Of a stretch of 64,000 nt of DNA, positions 1 through 8,949 are shown piece after piece. Both the position numbers and the translations under genes were made by a program. Below the pieces are notes generated by a model. The model was given only the letters and a program-made list of their open reading frames with translations, made no database searches and was not told the DNA's origin. Source of the stretch: Picosynechococcus sp. PCC 7002 (GTDB lineage: Bacteria > Cyanobacteriota > Cyanobacteriia > Cyanobacteriales > MRBY01); contig NZ_CAWLFA010000001.1 in the NCBI RefSeq assembly GCF_963860125.1, positions 744,001 to 808,000 on the forward strand, written 5' to 3'. Each line of letters begins with the position of its first letter. The first letter of the stretch is position 1.

Positions 1-850
1 AGCCTCCCAACCAAAGTACTCCGGCGATCGCCACCAGGGAAATCCACTCTAGGGTGGCAGAAACAGCCGAGTCATGGAAGATTGTTTTGTTAACGGACAG
101 ACGATAGCGGTCATTAACCGTCCGGAATAACTCGGCATTCAGGGCCTCCCGGCGAAATAATTGCACGATATTAATCCCCGCAACGTTTTCCTGGAGCATC
201 GCGTTCAGTTGGGATAATTCTTCCCGGGCTTGGTAGTTGGCTTTGCGGTATTGCCCCTGGAAATAAACGATCAAAAAGGTGACGGGCAACAACATCAAAA
301 TGAGGAGCGTCGCTAGCTGCCATTGCAACAGAAAAATCGAAACAATAATTACAGCCAGGGAAATGACATCATTAATGATGCCGATCGCCCCACTGGCAAA
401 AACATCACCCAGGGCTTCCACGTCATTGGTTAAGCGGGTGACGAGTTTGCCGACGGGCATCCGGTCAAAGAAGCGAGAAGAAAGGGATGTGACGTGATCG
501 AATAAATCCTGGCGGATGCCTGCGGTAATTTCCTGGCCTACTTTTTGGACGAGGTACCCTTGGATCGAGGTGAAGGCCAAGCGAATCACAATGGTGGCCA
601 ACAGAATCCAGATTAAACGGTTAATCCCTGCTGGAATGCTGAGATCGGCGAGGATGCCCCACACGGTTTCGCCCCGCAATAGGGAAACTGCCTGACCGAC
701 AACGAGGGGTTGCACCGCACCGGCGATCGCCAAAGGAATTAGCAAAACAATCGACACAACAAGGGTAATGAGATTTTTCTTGGCGTAGGGAAGGAGCTTC
801 CCGGCCAGTTGCCAATCATTTTTCGGAACAGAAGAGGATGCGATCGCCAT
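1..850 (-). CDS. ABC exporter, membrane domain (partial)
   Basis: The reading frame opens at ATG 850 and runs off the left edge, so about 283 residues are visible and the ATPase half is missing. The visible part is the membrane domain of a type I ABC exporter (MsbA/McjD-like half transporter): hydrophobic helices near residues 15-45, 70-95, 145-185 and 265-283, with the typical stretch VTSLSSRFFDRMPVGKLVTR followed by TNDVEALGD between helices 2 and 3. This is the intracellular-loop coupling signature of the family. The start lies 26 bp downstream of the stop of the PhnC-like gene, and the three minus-strand genes from 2490 to 1 look like one operon. The substrate (lipid, peptide or drug) cannot be told from this part. 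Confidence 0.85.
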   Translation of the reverse strand, partial: MAIASSSVPKNDWQLAGKLLPYAKKNLITLVVSIVLLIPLAIAGAVQPLVVGQAVSLLRGETVWGILADLSIPAGINRLIWILLATIVIRLAFTSIQGYLVQKVGQEITAGIRQDLFDHVTSLSSRFFDRMPVGKLVTRLTNDVEALGDVFASGAIGIINDVISLAVIIVSIFLLQWQLATLLILMLLPVTFLIVYFQGQYRKANYQAREELSQLNAMLQENVAGINIVQLFRREALNAELFRTVNDRYRLSVNKTIFHDSAVSATLEWISLVAIAGVLWLGG

Positions 851-876
851 GGAAATTTTTCAAGAAATGCAGACAT

Positions 877-1632
877 CTAGTATATCGATTGCTCACCGTA
901 GAGGTGGGCGATTTGGGCATCACTGACCGTTGTGGTGGGCTGATCAAACAGAATTTTGCCGCCCTTGAGACCAATTAGGCGATCGCAATGGCTCCGGGCA
1001 AACTCCAGGGAGTGGAGGCTAACAACAAGGGTTTTTCCTTGGGTTTCACAAAGCTGTACCAGCAGATCCATCATTTCCCGACTCAGTTGGGGATCAAGGC
1101 TTGAAATGGGTTCGTCTGCAAGGATTACTACCGGATTTTGCACCAAGACCCGCGCCAAGGCGACCCGTTGTTTTTGTCCCCCCGATAGGTCACTGGTTTT
1201 GGCAAAGAGTTTTTCGGGGATGCCCACCTGTTTTAAGACGGCTTCGGCCAAGGGACGCTCACGGGGAAAGATCAGGGAAAACATTGCTTTGGCGAAAGAC
1301 CAACGCCCCAGATGACCCGCATTGACATTGTGAATGACGGCCAGACTCTCGACCAAATGAAGTTGTTGATAAATGGTGCCGAGTTGCCGTTGGATGCGCC
1401 GCCGTCGCCTTGGGGAGAGGGTTGCGATCGCTTCCCCCCAGATGAGCAATTGCCCTTGGGTTGGTTGTTGTTGACCATTGAGGAGACTGAGGAGGGTGCT
1501 TTTACCTGCGCCACTGGCCCCAATCAGCCCCACCTTCTCGCCGGGATAAATTTCAAAGTTGAGTTCCGTCAGGGCAGCGACCCCCCGGAAATGACACGAG
1601 AGCGATCGCCCCACAAAAATTGGTTCTGTCAT
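877..1632 (-). CDS. phnC: PhnC-like phosphonate ABC transporter ATPase
   Basis: 251 residues, normal for PhnC. Walker A is GASGAGKST at 38-46, the ABC signature is LSGGQKQRVALARVL, Walker B is VVILADEPISSLD and the switch histidine lies in VVSLHSLEFA. PhnC ATPases power uptake of phosphonate, phosphite or related phosphorus compounds with PhnE permease and a PhnD binding protein. Here the ATPase sits alone, 10 bp after an alpha/beta hydrolase and just before an ABC exporter. A duplicated PhnE permease lies about 45 kb away in the same window and is the likely partner; no PhnD is visible. Family call is strong; the phosphonate substrate is inferred. Confidence 0.8.
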   Translation of the reverse strand: MTEPIFVGRSLSCHFRGVAALTELNFEIYPGEKVGLIGASGAGKSTLLSLLNGQQQPTQGQLLIWGEAIATLSPRRRRRIQRQLGTIYQQLHLVESLAVIHNVNAGHLGRWSFAKAMFSLIFPRERPLAEAVLKQVGIPEKLFAKTSDLSGGQKQRVALARVLVQNPVVILADEPISSLDPQLSREMMDLLVQLCETQGKTLVVSLHSLEFARSHCDRLIGLKGGKILFDQPTTTVSDAQIAHLYGEQSIY

Positions 1633-1641
1633 CTGTTTTAG

Positions 1642-2490
1642 TTACCCGTGGCAGAGGGAACGGTGGTTTTCGAGCCAGGTAATCCCCTGCTGGATCGTGG
1701 TTGGACCCACGGCGGCGAGGTTATGGTGGTCGGCCCCAGGCACAGCTTGAAATTGCTTGGGTTCATTGGCGATCGCCCACAGTTGCGCCCCCATGGTACT
1801 GGGGACTGTTTTATCCAGTTCCCCGTGGCAAAGAAAAATAGGAAGCTGGAGTTGGGTAATTTTAGCTGCTGAATTAAACCGCTGGTGTAAAAGGAAAGCG
1901 ACGGGAAAAATTCGATAGAGGGGTTTGGTGGTAGACATGGCGAACATTGAGGTGAAGGTACCCTCTAGAAATAATCCACCCACCGGGTACCGCTGGGCCA
2001 ATTCAATGGCGATCGCCCCGCCGAGGGAATGGCCGTGGATCATCAACTGCTGGGCTGGAATTTTCTTCGTTTGGGTGAGAAATGTATAGGCTGCTGCCGC
2101 ATCGGCGTACACCTGGGATTCTTGGGGGAAGCCGACACTGCTCTGGCCGAAACCCCGATAGTTAAAAGCCAAAACCGAATAGCCCGCTTGATACCACAGG
2201 GCGATCGCCTGGAAATTGTAGGCCGTTAACCCGCCATTCCCATGGAGAAACAGTAACGTTTTATCGCCATTGCCCTGGGGCAGCCACCAACCTGTTAATT
2301 GTTGCCCTAGGGCGACGGGGATCGTGATCGTTTCGTAAGGCAAAGCAAAATCCGACGGCACTGGATGTAAGGGTTGAGCTTGGGGTTCAAAAATAATCCG
2401 CCGCTGCCCAAAAAAGAGATAACCACAGCCCCCCAGATAGAGTAATACCAGTCCAATTAATAGCCAGCCAACCATTATTCTCCTTGCCAT
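1642..2490 (-). CDS. Alpha/beta hydrolase, membrane-anchored (BEM46-like)
   Basis: 282 residues. An N-terminal hydrophobic helix (about residues 5-25) acts as membrane anchor or uncleaved signal. The hydrolase core shows LLFLHGNGG (oxyanion region, near residue 80), the nucleophile elbow GHSLGG (near 152), an acid in HGELDKTVP and a C-terminal catalytic His in GADHHNL. This is the pattern of the BEM46/YqkD-type serine hydrolases; substrate unknown. The stop is 10 bp upstream of the PhnC-like ATG, so the genes are probably cotranscribed. It is divergent from rlmN, with about 100 bp for two promoters. Confidence 0.8.
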   Translation of the reverse strand: MARRIMVGWLLIGLVLLYLGGCGYLFFGQRRIIFEPQAQPLHPVPSDFALPYETITIPVALGQQLTGWWLPQGNGDKTLLFLHGNGGLTAYNFQAIALWYQAGYSVLAFNYRGFGQSSVGFPQESQVYADAAAAYTFLTQTKKIPAQQLMIHGHSLGGAIAIELAQRYPVGGLFLEGTFTSMFAMSTTKPLYRIFPVAFLLHQRFNSAAKITQLQLPIFLCHGELDKTVPSTMGAQLWAIANEPKQFQAVPGADHHNLAAVGPTTIQQGITWLENHRSLCHG

Positions 2491-2589
2491 ACGCCACCTT
2501 TAAATCATAGGCAGATTCCCTGGGGGAGCCAAGGATTTAAGGACAGTTTTTCGATTGTCTGGGCACCTTACCAGGAACCAACGGCCCCT

Positions 2590-3708
2590 ATGCCACAATG
2601 GAAAAGGAATTTTTTAACTTTATCCCTTAACCCAATCACAGGCGATCGCCCCTTTCCCTTGCAACCCATGCCCCAAGACGTACTCCTCGGCAAAAGTCTC
2701 CCGGAACTGACCGACTGGATCGAAACCACTGGTCAACCCGCCTACCGTGGCAAACAGCTCTACAATTGGCTCTACCAAAAAGGGATCCATGACCTGAGTG
2801 AAATCACCGTCTTTCCGAAGGCTTGGCGTGAGCAAATGGGCACCTATCCCGTGGGGCGATCGCAGATCCACCACCAACGCACCGCCCCCGATGGCACCCG
2901 CAAATATCTCCTCCAACTCCATGACGGTTTAATTATTGAGACCGTTGGCATCCCCACGGAAAAACGCCTCACTGTCTGTGTTTCTTCTCAGGTGGGCTGT
3001 GCCATGGCCTGTGATTTTTGTGCCACCGGCAAAAGTGGCTTTACCCGGCACCTCCAGGCCCACGAAATTATTGATCAAGTGCTCACTGTCCAAACAGACT
3101 TCCAGCAACGGGTCAGCCATGTGGTGTTTATGGGCATGGGGGAACCCCTCGCCAACCTTGAACAGGTGCTCAAATCGATCCAAAGCCTGAACCAAGACAT
3201 CGGTATCGGCCAGCGATCGCTGACAGTTTCTACCGTGGGGGTGCCGGATCAGATCCGCGCCCTGGCCCAGCAGAATCTGCAAATTACCCTAGCGGTAAGC
3301 CTCCACGCCCCGAACCAAGCCCTCCGGGAATCGATTATTCCCACCGCTGTCCACTATCCCATTGAGGCTCTGTTGGACGAATGCCGCGAGTACGTCGCCA
3401 TCACCCGTCGCCGCCTCAGTTTTGAATACATTTTGCTGGCGGGGGTGAATGATCTGCCCGACCATGCCGCCGAATTAGCCAAAAAACTAAAGGGGTTCCA
3501 AAGCCATGTGAATTTGATTCCCTACAATCCCATTACCGAAGTGCCTTTCCAGCGACCAGGGAAAAAACGGATCAATGTCTTTAAGCAAATCCTCCAGGAT
3601 CACAAGATTGCTGTGAGCGTACGTTATTCTAAGGGCTTGGAGGCGGATGCGGCCTGTGGTCAACTGCGATCAAACCTCCGACGATCTGCCCCGGCAACGG
3701 TAAAATAA
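2590..3708 (+). CDS. rlmN: 23S rRNA/tRNA adenine-C2 methyltransferase RlmN
   Basis: Radical SAM enzyme methylating C2 of A2503 in 23S rRNA and A37 in some tRNAs. The [4Fe-4S] motif is CAMACDFC (Cys 137, 141, 144), followed by GEPLANL and the C-terminal GLEADAACGQL, which carries the resolving Cys matching Cys355 of E. coli RlmN. The other family cysteine is in the LTVCVSS region. The 372-residue frame starts at ATG 2590; a second ATG at 2668 (MPQDVLLGKS) fits the normal RlmN N-terminus better, so the first 26 residues may not be translated. tatA follows 34 bp downstream on the same strand. Confidence 0.95.
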   Translation: MPQWKRNFLTLSLNPITGDRPFPLQPMPQDVLLGKSLPELTDWIETTGQPAYRGKQLYNWLYQKGIHDLSEITVFPKAWREQMGTYPVGRSQIHHQRTAPDGTRKYLLQLHDGLIIETVGIPTEKRLTVCVSSQVGCAMACDFCATGKSGFTRHLQAHEIIDQVLTVQTDFQQRVSHVVFMGMGEPLANLEQVLKSIQSLNQDIGIGQRSLTVSTVGVPDQIRALAQQNLQITLAVSLHAPNQALRESIIPTAVHYPIEALLDECREYVAITRRRLSFEYILLAGVNDLPDHAAELAKKLKGFQSHVNLIPYNPITEVPFQRPGKKRINVFKQILQDHKIAVSVRYSKGLEADAACGQLRSNLRRSAPATVK

Positions 3709-3742
3709 AACAGCAAAAACCCACCCTTAACCCCCAGAATCT

Positions 3743-4039
3743 ATGAATATTTTCGGGATTGGCCTGCCAGAAATGGCCCTCATTTTTATTATTGCTCTGT
3801 TAATCTTTGGCCCGAAAAAGTTGCCAGAGATTGGCCGGAGTCTTGGGAAAACGATCCGTAGTTTCCAGGATGCCTCCAACGAGTTCCAGGAAGAATTTAA
3901 GAAAGAAGCCGAAAAAATTGAAAAAACTGTTTCGATGCAGGCCCGCCTAGAGGAAGGGAACGGCGAAAAAGTCGAGGCCACGGAAGCTAAACCGGAAACC
4001 TCTGATCAGGAAACAAAAGCTGATACCCCATCTAGTTAG
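3743..4039 (+). CDS. tatA: Twin-arginine translocase subunit TatA/E
   Basis: 98 residues. A single N-terminal transmembrane helix (about 5-22), the conserved FGPKKLPEIGRSLG hinge and start of an amphipathic helix, then a charged Glu/Lys-rich tail, as expected for TatA. TatA multimerises to form the pore for folded twin-arginine proteins in the plasma and thylakoid membranes. ATG 3743 gives the standard MNIFGIGLPE start. Probably cotranscribed with rlmN. Convergent with the next minus-strand gene, leaving about 30 bp between stops. tatC is not in the window. Confidence 0.93.
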   Translation: MNIFGIGLPEMALIFIIALLIFGPKKLPEIGRSLGKTIRSFQDASNEFQEEFKKEAEKIEKTVSMQARLEEGNGEKVEATEAKPETSDQETKADTPSS

Positions 4040-4070
4040 GGATTAACTGGGTTTGTCCTTGGTATCTTGT

Positions 4071-4535
4071 TTAAGCCCACTGACTACCTGGGGTTTGACG
4101 GGGGCGATCGCCTAATAATTGTTGTTGAACGGCCTGTTGCAGATCCTGGCGGCGAATTTCAAGGCTCCCCTGGGCCTCGGTGAGGATCAAGCTATCAACG
4201 GCGGCCAGCGAAAATAGCTGAAACAACAGGTGGGTGACGGGCAGTGGCACAGCAATTAGGGACGGATCGGCATTGCTGCCCTGGTGCTGTTGGGCGAGGG
4301 CGAGGCTTGAGAAGCCGTAAATAACGGTTTTGGTCTGCTGGGGATCGCTCTGTTGGGCAAGGGTCGTGATGAGCCAGTCCCCCTCTAAAGATTGACAAAC
4401 ATAGTATTCGAGGGATTGTAATTTTTGGGCGAAGGCTTTGAGGACTGGGGCGATCGCCTGGGCCATCACCTGGGGCATCTTGCCATCCTGGGGGGCTTGG
4501 TCAATGAGGACTTGCAGTTGTTGGTCTAAATCCAT
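4071..4535 (-). CDS. Conserved cyanobacterial hypothetical protein
   Basis: 154 residues, Gln- and Leu-rich, soluble, with no signal peptide, helix anchor or motif I recognise. The body looks alpha/beta with a possible C-terminal coiled segment (LEIRRQDLQQAVQQQLL). HIP1 octamers occur in the gene and on both sides, so it is native DNA. It follows a glycosyltransferase gene on the same strand after a 73-bp spacer, so it may be the last gene of that unit. No function is proposed. Confidence 0.6.
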   Translation of the reverse strand: MDLDQQLQVLIDQAPQDGKMPQVMAQAIAPVLKAFAQKLQSLEYYVCQSLEGDWLITTLAQQSDPQQTKTVIYGFSSLALAQQHQGSNADPSLIAVPLPVTHLLFQLFSLAAVDSLILTEAQGSLEIRRQDLQQAVQQQLLGDRPRQTPGSQWA

Positions 4536-4608
4536 AGAACAATATCAAGGCGATCGCCAAAAAATACATTGGTCTCCCCATGATAAACCTTGGCCAACAG
4601 TAAACCTT

Positions 4609-5772
4609 TTAGGGAAAACTTTGCACTGGAGCCGGATGGGGGGCAGACGCCGCCGTGGAACACAGTTCTTGGTAAGTTTGTTCGAGCTGACTGATGTTGT
4701 TCTGCAAGGTGTAACGTTCTAACACCCGCTGCCTCGCCTTGTGACCCAGGATTGTGACTAATTCTGGTTGTTCGCGGAATAAGGGTAAAAGGGTTTTCAA
4801 TTGTCCGGTGACCCCCTGGGTATCGAGGACAACCCCGGCTCCTTGGTTGAGTACTTCCCCATCGGCGCCGGCATCCGTGGCAATGCAGGCCAAACCGCAG
4901 GCCATTGCTTCGAGGAGTGATAAAGACAATCCTTCCACCAAAGAAGGCAACACAAATACATCTGCCGCCCGGAGGAGGTCAATCCGCTGGGTTTCATCGC
5001 CGACGAACCCAAGCCAACGGACTCCTTGATCTTCGGTGTAAAGCAATTCCAGGGAAGCCTTGAGGGGGCCATCGCCGACCATTAACAGCACACAATCTTT
5101 CCCCATATTGGCCAGTCGCCAAGCCTTGAGGAGGGCTTCTACATTTTTCTCAGGGGCAATGCGGCCTTGGTAAATGAATACCCGTTTCGCTTGGAAGGTG
5201 TGGCGGTAGGCACTGAGGGCCGGGGCATATTTTTGTTCATCGACGCCATTTGGAATGATGCGCACCGTATCCCGTGGTACTCCCAGTTTGACGAGCATTT
5301 CTTTTTGGATTTCTGAGAAGACGATCACCCGGTCATAGTTGGCTAGACAGGGGGCATAGAGCTGGTAGGTGAGGTATTGGGTACTGGATTTGAGGTTGCG
5401 TAGTTTGCTGTCAAAGGGAGGGTGAAAGGTGGCCACTAGGGGCAAATCGAGTTCGCGGCAGATGTCGGGCAGACGAAAATCTAGGGGTGAGAGGGTCAGG
5501 GAGGCATGGACGAGGTCTGGCTGAAACTTTTGGAGCGATCGCATCAGCACTTGACTCGATTTCGGACTGGGGATCGTATAAATTTGCGATTTGTAGAGGA
5601 AGGGTAAAAAAACCTCTGGGCAGTCCCGCCATTTCTGATCGCATTCTTCTTGCTGGGCAAAGTGGAGAAAGCTCACTTGATAGCCCCGATCGAGGAGGTG
5701 ATTGGTCACTTCACGGCCATAGGTGACATTGCCACAAAAAGGAGATTTTTTACCGAGCCAAGCAACATGCAT
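4609..5772 (-). CDS. Glycosyltransferase family 4 (group 1)
   Basis: 387 residues with the GT-B two-domain layout. N-terminal: MHVAWLGKKS and a GN(V)TYGREV glycine loop. C-terminal nucleotide-sugar domain: GRIAPEKNVEALL, VGDGPL, the E-x7-E retaining motif in EGLSLSLLEAMACG, and the late RQRVLERYT segment. These are retaining glycosyltransferases of the GT4 class acting at the cytoplasmic face on glycolipids or polysaccharides; the acceptor is unknown. The start lies 23 bp downstream of the MFS transporter stop, so the two are likely in one operon, possibly for making and moving a glycoconjugate (inference). Confidence 0.85.
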   Translation of the reverse strand: MHVAWLGKKSPFCGNVTYGREVTNHLLDRGYQVSFLHFAQQEECDQKWRDCPEVFLPFLYKSQIYTIPSPKSSQVLMRSLQKFQPDLVHASLTLSPLDFRLPDICRELDLPLVATFHPPFDSKLRNLKSSTQYLTYQLYAPCLANYDRVIVFSEIQKEMLVKLGVPRDTVRIIPNGVDEQKYAPALSAYRHTFQAKRVFIYQGRIAPEKNVEALLKAWRLANMGKDCVLLMVGDGPLKASLELLYTEDQGVRWLGFVGDETQRIDLLRAADVFVLPSLVEGLSLSLLEAMACGLACIATDAGADGEVLNQGAGVVLDTQGVTGQLKTLLPLFREQPELVTILGHKARQRVLERYTLQNNISQLEQTYQELCSTAASAPHPAPVQSFP

Positions 5773-5795
5773 TGAGGGGGATCCTGTGGTGTGCG

Positions 5796-7154
5796 TTAGG
5801 ATTTGATTGAAATATACCAGTTCAATACCCCACCGGCGATCGCCAATCCCGAAAGGCCTAGAAGCACTGGTTGCAGGCCAAAAAAGGTTTCTGCCACCCC
5901 AGCCAGGGCCAGAGGTAAAGATAGAGCAATATTAACAGCATTATTCTGTAAACCGAAAACCTTCCCCCGGAGGATCGCCGGGGTTTCTCGCTGGATCGTC
6001 GTCTGCATCGGCACTCCCACCAGGGCCGCAAAAAAGCCAAGACAGGTGGTACTCACAAGGGCAAAAACCAAATTGTGAATCGAAAAAGAAAGGGCAATTA
6101 AGGCGATCGCCGTTCCAATGGAACCCCAAAGACTGAGGGTACGGTAGGGCAACTGATTCCCCCAGTGCCCCAAAAAGAAAGCACCAATCCCTAGACCAAC
6201 GCCGCCCGCTGCCAACAAAAAGCCAAACTGCTCTGCCTTTAATCCCGGAATTTGCGCCGCCAGACTCACCGCCAATACCGCCAGGGCCGCAAACACAGAA
6301 AACAAAATCACCAATTGGATCAGCGCATTGCGCACCCGGTGGTTTTGATTCAGATAACTGAGGCCGTCTTGAATATCCTCCCAAACATGGGGCTGTTCCC
6401 GTTGGCGATCCGTTTCCGTTTCATTGGTCTTCAGGGCCAACAAAATCAAACCGGCGATCGCATAGCCTCCCCCAACTACAAATTCTTTCCCCCAAGTCCC
6501 CGTAATCCCGAAAGATTCAACCAGCTGATCCGCCAGGCCCAATAAGGGTTCTCCCACCGCAAACCCCACAATTAACAGGGCCATCATCGTGGTGGTGTAG
6601 AGAGAATTAGCCGCTAACAGGTGTTTGTTTTTAACAATGAGCGGTAAAGTCGCCTGTTCCGCTGGCGCAAAAAATTGTGTCAAGGTAGAAACAGCAAAGG
6701 TGATCCCCAATAAAAAGACAAATCCAGGGGGAAGCTCCCACCAATTGGGTTGATCTTGCACGAGCCAGAGTAAGAGGGGGATGCAAAAAACAAAGACGCC
6801 CCGCAACAAATTCGAAATAATCAGCACCCCTTTTTTAGACCAGCGATCCACATAAACCCCCGCAACGGAACCAAACAAAATCGCAGGCACCGTAAAGGCA
6901 ATCATGATCGCTGAGACCCAAGCACTAATGCTCTGATCCGCCGTTTGAAAGTGACTGGCAATCAAAGCAATCATCAGCACGAGATAAATCTTGTCGGCCA
7001 GTTGTGAAAAGATTTGACCAAGCCAAAGGACGAGGAATTTCGGGTTGCGCAACACAGGCCCAAAACCATCTACACTCTGGGATGGGGCCACGCCCATCTC
7101 GGTTGGGGAAGTATCTTTAGGGGAGAGGGTCGGTAGATCCGTTTCCGTTGACAT
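5796..7154 (-). CDS. MFS transporter (MFS_3/DHA3-like)
   Basis: 452 residues with about 12 hydrophobic segments. After a hydrophilic N-terminus of about 30 residues comes LRNPKFLVLWLGQIFSQLAD, the usual opening of the MFS_3 efflux family, and between helices 2 and 3 the motif GVYVDRWSKK (motif A-like G-x3-DRxxRR/K). Such proteins are proton-driven exporters of drugs or small metabolites in the plasma membrane. It precedes the glycosyltransferase by 23 bp. Substrate not predictable from the sequence. Confidence 0.85.
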   Translation of the reverse strand: MSTETDLPTLSPKDTSPTEMGVAPSQSVDGFGPVLRNPKFLVLWLGQIFSQLADKIYLVLMIALIASHFQTADQSISAWVSAIMIAFTVPAILFGSVAGVYVDRWSKKGVLIISNLLRGVFVFCIPLLLWLVQDQPNWWELPPGFVFLLGITFAVSTLTQFFAPAEQATLPLIVKNKHLLAANSLYTTTMMALLIVGFAVGEPLLGLADQLVESFGITGTWGKEFVVGGGYAIAGLILLALKTNETETDRQREQPHVWEDIQDGLSYLNQNHRVRNALIQLVILFSVFAALAVLAVSLAAQIPGLKAEQFGFLLAAGGVGLGIGAFFLGHWGNQLPYRTLSLWGSIGTAIALIALSFSIHNLVFALVSTTCLGFFAALVGVPMQTTIQRETPAILRGKVFGLQNNAVNIALSLPLALAGVAETFFGLQPVLLGLSGLAIAGGVLNWYISIKS

Positions 7155-7261
7155 GGGTGCTCGGCAACCAAAAAGTTGATAAGGGAATCACTCTTAAGTA
7201 TAAATCCTGCGATCGCCTTATGTTGGGGAGTTACCGCCCAGGATTCGCCCAGATTGTGTGC

Positions 7262-7711
7262 TTAGTGATGATGGCCATAGGCTCCATCTTCCGGAAAAAA
7301 GGGCAGCATTTCCTGTTTCAGTTGCAACCCCAACCGGGTAAGCATATCTTCGAGTACGTGGTCAGGGGAAAAGCGAAGATACTGGGGATGCACCTCTAGG
7401 GGTACATGGCGGTTGCCAAGGTGATAGGCAGCCCTGAGTAGCTCCAAAGGGGTCGAGGCCGTGACGGTAACCACGGGTTCAGGTTTTGCCTTAACCTGTA
7501 CGAGAGTAGAACCAGTCGCGTCTTGAAAGTAGTCATCGGGATGGATATGGCTGCCACGGGATAGGTTGAAGTGAATCGCTTGGCCATTGTCTAACTCTAG
7601 GCGTTGGCGGCTCTTTTGACGTTCGGCAGCGGTGAGAAACAACTCCAGATCTACTTGGATCGGTGCCTGGGGTTGATATTTTTGGGTCAAGATTAAGTCA
7701 GCGTTAGCCAT
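7262..7711 (-). CDS. ureE: Urease accessory protein UreE
   Basis: 149 residues, the usual UreE length. Features: N-terminal beta domain with LFLTAAERQKSR, the conserved GSHIHPDDYF segment, the GNRHVPLE motif with the nickel-binding histidine of the dimer interface, and a short His-containing C-terminus (GAYGHHH). UreE is the dimeric nickel chaperone that hands Ni to urease with UreD/F/G. No other urease gene is in the window; scattered urease genes are common in cyanobacteria. About 110 bp separate it from the MFS gene, so it may have its own 3' end. Confidence 0.93.
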   Translation of the reverse strand: MANADLILTQKYQPQAPIQVDLELFLTAAERQKSRQRLELDNGQAIHFNLSRGSHIHPDDYFQDATGSTLVQVKAKPEPVVTVTASTPLELLRAAYHLGNRHVPLEVHPQYLRFSPDHVLEDMLTRLGLQLKQEMLPFFPEDGAYGHHH

Positions 7712-7863
7712 CGTCTTTAGCGATATGGAAGTACAAGAAAACCGGCAATTCTCAAGGAGTAAGTGTTAGTTTAGTCTAAATCGCTTCATAAAATTCTATG
7801 GGAAAGTAACAAAAAGAATGTTATGGGAAAAGTATTCGTATAATAGTTAAAAAAAGGTAATCA

Positions 7864-8406
7864 ATGAAAATTTGGGATCAAGATAAATATCAAAAAGCAT
7901 GGAATTTCGCTTCAAATGCACACAACGGTCAGAAATTACCAGGCAGTGATATTCCTTACATCAATCATCTTGGGCTGGTTGCCATGGAAGCAACAGCAAC
8001 GGTGGCCCATGAGAGAATTGACAATCCAAACATTCTTGTTTTGTGTGCATTATTGCATGATGTCATTGAAGATACTTCTACTACATTTGAGGATGTAAAA
8101 CGTGATTTTGGGATTGAAATCGCCGATGGGGTTTTAGCACTGACTAAAAATACAGAACTGCCTTCAAAATTTGAGCAAATGAAAGACAGTATCAACAGAA
8201 TTCAATTGCAACCTAAGGAAGTGTGGATGGTTAAATTATGCGATCGCATTACTAACTTACAACCACCGCCAATGCATTGGGATAAAGTCAAAATAGCTAC
8301 ATACCAGAGTGAAGCACAGTTTATCTTAGAACAACTCGGTGAGGCCAGTCCGTTTCTTGCACAGCGATTGATCGTCAAAATATCCGATTACGACCAATAT
8401 CTATAG
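7864..8406 (+). CDS. HD phosphohydrolase, small alarmone-hydrolase-like
   Basis: 180 residues matching the hydrolase half of RelA/SpoT and stand-alone small alarmone hydrolases. Metal-site residues are visible: His35 (PYINH), His65-Asp66 in LLHDVIEDT, and Asp127 in KLCDRITNL; the region DFGIEIADGVLALTK matches the family. The synthetase domain is absent, so it would degrade (p)ppGpp or a related nucleotide if active (inference). The gene is clearly more AT-rich than its neighbours and holds only one GCGATCGC, which suggests recent acquisition. An AT-rich leader precedes the ATG. Other HD nucleotidases remain possible. Confidence 0.8.
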   Translation: MKIWDQDKYQKAWNFASNAHNGQKLPGSDIPYINHLGLVAMEATATVAHERIDNPNILVLCALLHDVIEDTSTTFEDVKRDFGIEIADGVLALTKNTELPSKFEQMKDSINRIQLQPKEVWMVKLCDRITNLQPPPMHWDKVKIATYQSEAQFILEQLGEASPFLAQRLIVKISDYDQYL

Positions 8407-8520
8407 GAAATATGCCTCAATTATTAATTGACGGAAACTTTGAGATTTTTAGCGATTTTTAGCGATCGCCAACCGGGAAGGTTAGCCTGGAGGAGTCTAG
8501 TCGTAAACCCGATCAAACCG

Positions 8521-8733
8521 ATGAATACTAAGACCCTTACACCAGTCGCTCAACCGACCAAAAATGTAGGACTTTTATTTGGGCGGCTGCCTCGAAAAGA
8601 TATTTCCCCAAACCACCCCGTAAACGGCAAAGGAAAATGCACCCATAGCGGCTGTGGTTGCCCCTCATTCGTTGATCCACCCGGAGGATTTGACTGCGCC
8701 CGCTGCGGCCACCCAATGTCCGAACATTGGTAG
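8521..8733 (+). CDS. Cys-rich small protein, probable zinc binder
   Basis: 70 residues from ATG 8521; a longer frame from TTG 8428 adds 31 poorly protein-like residues and I prefer the ATG. The C-terminal half is CTHSGCGCPSF followed by FDCARCGHPMSEHW: cysteines in C-x4-C-x-C ... C-x2-C with nearby histidines, a compact metal-binding knuckle. The N-terminal half is basic and Pro-rich. Function unknown. It sits between the AT-rich HD gene and a pentapeptide-repeat gene. Confidence 0.6.
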   Translation: MNTKTLTPVAQPTKNVGLLFGRLPRKDISPNHPVNGKGKCTHSGCGCPSFVDPPGGFDCARCGHPMSEHW

Positions 8734-8949
8734 AACGTTCATCACCGACAAAAATCTGAGTTCCCCAAAACTGTAAAGCTGATTTTGGTCAGTCCACTAC
8801 CTTCACAACACCCGATTTCTGGGGGCTGTAGAACTTGCGGTGTCAATTCCCCTTTGTCTATTTCCGAGAATCCTGAAGCCTGTATAAAGATTAGAGTGTT
8901 GCCAAATCGAGGACGCAATAATGGGATCAGTATTCGGGGAGTCTCAAGA

